Positions 62,571-64,000 of a DNA stretch of 64,000 nt are shown in pieces (position 1 is the stretch's first letter; every line of letters starts with the position of its first letter). The position numbers and the translations under genes are program-made. The notes beneath the pieces are model-generated. The model made no database searches. It was not told the origin of the DNA and worked only from the letters and a program-made list of their open reading frames with translations. Origin of the DNA: Stratiolaelaps scimitus (Eukaryota; Arthropoda; Arachnida; Mesostigmata; Laelapidae); contig JABWDB010000001.1 of the NCBI GenBank assembly GCA_019614645.1, positions 1 to 64,000 on the forward strand, given 5' to 3'.

Positions 62571-64000
62571 CCAGCCCTGTCTGTCCCGTCACCCCTCGCA
62601 ACGGTAGCGGCCCGGTAGCGGCGGTGGTCCTCACCGCTCAGATGTAATTTGGCCTGATTGATTTGCCATGCGTAGCAGCGAGCGTCTTGGCAGCAGGCCG
62701 GCGTAGCTACCACGGTCTCACCATCCTATTCCATCACAGCAGTAGTGGCAAGCAGTAGCAGAGCTCCATCGTCATAACCCCCCGTGCCTAACTAGCCTGT
62801 GACGCTTCTCGGGCAAATGGCGGCCTCCTAGCCTCGTGCGAAGTGAGAGAAAGAGTGAGCGAGCGAGAGACAGGGAGAGAGAGAGAGAGGGGATGGCGGG
62901 TGGATTGGGTAGGACTGCGGCTATTTAATGCCTGATCGCCGCCGGATGAGGAAATGCCGAAAGTCCGGCGGGCGTAAGGCCGTCACTTGCAAGCCGACCA
63001 AGTGACCGCTGACTGAACCTGAAAGTATCCTGAGTAAGAATGAGTCGCTGAAGAGGAAGAAGATCCGAGGCTGAAATCCATAAGGATACCGTCGACGACG
63101 ACGACGACACCATTGGGAGTCCGCGCTGGAAGGACGCCGATGGTAAGTGAGATGATTGGCGGGATAGCGGGGAGAGGCTAAATACTTAAGTATCTTTTCC
63201 TATAGACGGACGTAATGCCAACGATTAGATAGGCCTAAGGTTATATGGATCATCGATGGCTTGATCTGTTACCTCGAGGGCGTGGATAAAGATGAAGCAA
63301 GATAAACGACCTATTTGGCTAAGTTAGCTGTTGCTGCTACTGCTGATTCGTTTGGTGGCAGGCATGCATCAAAGCGTGCCCCAGCGTACCGTACCGATAT
63401 GATTGATATCGACGGCGTTCACTAGCCAGTACCAAGAACGCTGTACGTTGTGACTACTTGACGATGGATGGTTAGAAACCTAGGAATCGCCTTGATGATC
63501 GGCTAACGTAGGTAAACGCAGCGGCAGAAGCAAGTTCGAGATCCTCTGTTGCCAGCAAGCCTGCAATACATCACCGTTTTCCCGTACTTATTTAAAAACA
63601 AAATGTATATATATGTATTTATATATTACAGTGCACGCAGATGCGAACACATTGCCCATTGTATTTTGCATATGTGTATGAGTAATTGCAGTTCAACATG
63701 TGAAGCAGTACGAGAATGACAGTATCTATTATACCCATACCAAACACAAGCATATCTCGGAGTGGTCAAACAGATCAACTATAATACAGCCACGCTCATT
63801 ATAGACGTTGGTTCTATGTCCCGGGAGAGCTCTTATTGAATGGTCACGTCCAAGTCAAAGCCCCATAACTACACAGGTTGTGTACTTATTTCTGTCTTTA
63901 TTTCGAAAAAAAAAACCCAAAACGTATCAGGGCATACATTTCGACCGTTTATCATTATCAGTCTCCCTTTTTGGCCACCACCGCCTGTGGCAGTCCAATG
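62568..64000. other. No recognisable gene
   Basis: GA tract at 62875-62889 and a GAC run near 63093-63108, then AT-rich sequence to the end. No feature can be assigned. Confidence 0.42.

Noticed and set aside
62360..62713. 117-codon minus-strand frame with Arg-Glu repeats
   Set aside because: Direct translation of the CT microsatellite.
1..64000. CRISPR array, phage or bacterial operon
   Set aside because: No regularly spaced direct repeats, no packed same-strand genes with ribosome binding sites, and mariner plus LINE content is eukaryotic.

Overview
The window is eukaryotic nuclear DNA and almost certainly invertebrate. It has no operon-like packing of ORFs. It carries dense microsatellites, an intact mariner transposon plus a decayed relative, decayed non-LTR retrotransposon reverse transcriptases, and short repeats with split RNA polymerase III promoters, which look like tRNA-derived SINEs. 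Mariner elements, CT/GA tracts and TATA-like boxes are common in arthropod genomes, so an arthropod (possibly a mite) is a reasonable guess, but nothing here identifies the species.

The sequence alternates between GC/CpG-rich blocks full of CAG/CTG, GGC/GCC and CGNN repeats (about 5.4-7.9, 12.4-16, 22.2-26.4, 28.9-36.3, 41.8-43.1, 46.5-47.8, 51-52.6, 54.3-56, 58.5-61 and 62-63 kb) and AT-rich blocks (about 1.6-4.9, 8-9, 10.7-12.4, 17.5-22, 27-28.7, 37.6-41.6, 43.2-46.4, 47.8-51, 52.7-54.2, 56-58.5 and 61-62 kb). Nearly all transposon material lies in the AT-rich blocks. Long open frames in the GC-rich blocks mostly follow low-complexity repeats and show no recognisable protein domain.

Layout. 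1.76-2.71 kb: minus-strand mariner relic ending beside a perfect 34-bp AT palindrome. 3.93-4.35 kb: two minus-strand SINE-like copies. 45.4-46.2 kb: plus-strand LINE relic. 43.77 kb: third SINE-like copy. 49.38-50.67 kb: complete mariner with terminal inverted repeats, a TA duplication and an uninterrupted transposase. 50.79-50.96 kb: compact foldback block. 53.9 and 61.2 kb: two copies of a second SINE-like family. 56.5-57.3 kb: minus-strand LINE relic with RT motifs A, B and C still readable.

The only frame I can call confidently as protein-coding is the mariner transposase. I could not recognise a host gene, rRNA, a complete tRNA or a CRISPR array. Spliced host exons or long non-coding transcripts could be present and would be invisible to homology recognition by eye. 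The best hints of transcription are a few TATA-like boxes next to GA-rich tracts (35.13, 47.10 and 55.23 kb).
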